64,000 nucleotides of DNA, from assembly GCF_006716695.1 (NCBI RefSeq), contig NZ_VFPN01000001.1:620001-684000 (forward strand), written 5' to 3'. Positions within the stretch are counted from its first letter, which is position 1. Every line of letters begins with the position of its first letter. Source of the DNA: Klugiella xanthotipulae. Lineage in GTDB: Bacteria; Actinomycetota; Actinomycetes; Actinomycetales; Microbacteriaceae. Shown in pieces: positions 63,991 to 64,000 of this stretch. Under the pieces are notes generated by a model that worked only from the letters and a program-made list of their open reading frames with translations, was not told where the DNA came from and did no database searches. Position numbers and translations under genes: made by a program.

Positions 63991-64000
63991 TTACCAATTG

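Larger units (their letters stand above)
49713..64000. mobile_element. Prophage or prophage-like integrative element, left part; right end outside the window
   Basis: From the tRNA-Pro 3' end to the window edge the gene content is phage-like: tyrosine integrase, ImmR/ImmA immunity pair, divergent HTH gene, DinD-like protein, AlpA-like HTH, replication initiator, DnaB helicase, HNH nuclease and primase-like gene, in short overlapping reading frames. Host-type genes stop at the tRNA. No terminase, portal, capsid or tail gene and no second copy of the tRNA 3' end is seen, so neither the phage type nor whether it is complete can be judged. Confidence 0.85.

Overview
The window looks like chromosome of a GC-rich actinomycete, most likely Micrococcales and probably Microbacteriaceae. 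The reasons are the ribosomal, RNA polymerase and elongation-factor sequences, Ala/Lys-rich tails on several ribosomal proteins, frequent GTG/TTG starts, and many genes that seem to be transcribed without a leader (a -10 box 6-7 nt before the start codon). The assignment is by eye, not by database search.

Positions 1-5,100 hold a PTS block (partial ptsI, ptsH and an EIIB gene) divergent from a BglG/MtlR-type PRD regulator, then a polysaccharide-deacetylase lipoprotein and a DsbA-like lipoprotein. Positions 5,124-17,784 are the spc and S10 ribosomal operons with secY, adk and map, all on the minus strand; rpsN is missing from its usual place. Two plus-strand genes (pyridoxal kinase and UDP-glucose dehydrogenase) separate these from the str operon (rpsL-rpsG-fusA-tuf, 21,031-25,441).

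Next come two poorly known minus-strand genes and a polyphosphate-linked group (ppk2, two unknown membrane proteins, ppx), followed by rpoB-rpoC (minus). From 39,813 to 49,536 there are housekeeping and accessory genes: a spermidine-synthase-like protein, a SprT-like metalloprotein, a DEAD-box helicase, an OYE-type oxidoreductase, a DUF4916/NUDIX-like protein, a nitroreductase, an esterase, two tandem glutamine amidotransferases, a small alarmone synthetase and a HAD phosphatase.

At 49,639-49,712 lies tRNA-Pro(CGG), the apparent integration site of a prophage or prophage-like element that fills the rest of the window and runs past its right end. Between the tRNA and the integrase sits a Panacea-Doc type toxin-antitoxin pair. 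Behind the integrase is an ImmR/ImmA-style immunity module with a divergent, apparently leaderless genetic switch. Then follows a tightly overlapping early operon (DinD-like protein, AlpA-like HTH, replication initiator, DnaB helicase, several small Cys-rich proteins), an HNH nuclease and a primase-like gene. Three genes oriented against the early operon, or outside it, encode membrane or secreted proteins and look like lysogenic cargo. Structural phage genes and the second attachment site are not in the window.

The features most worth follow-up are the Panacea-Doc pair and its promoter, the repeat arrays beside the tRNA and at the lysogeny switch, the very small coupled ORFs of the early operon, and the abrupt composition changes inside two early genes.
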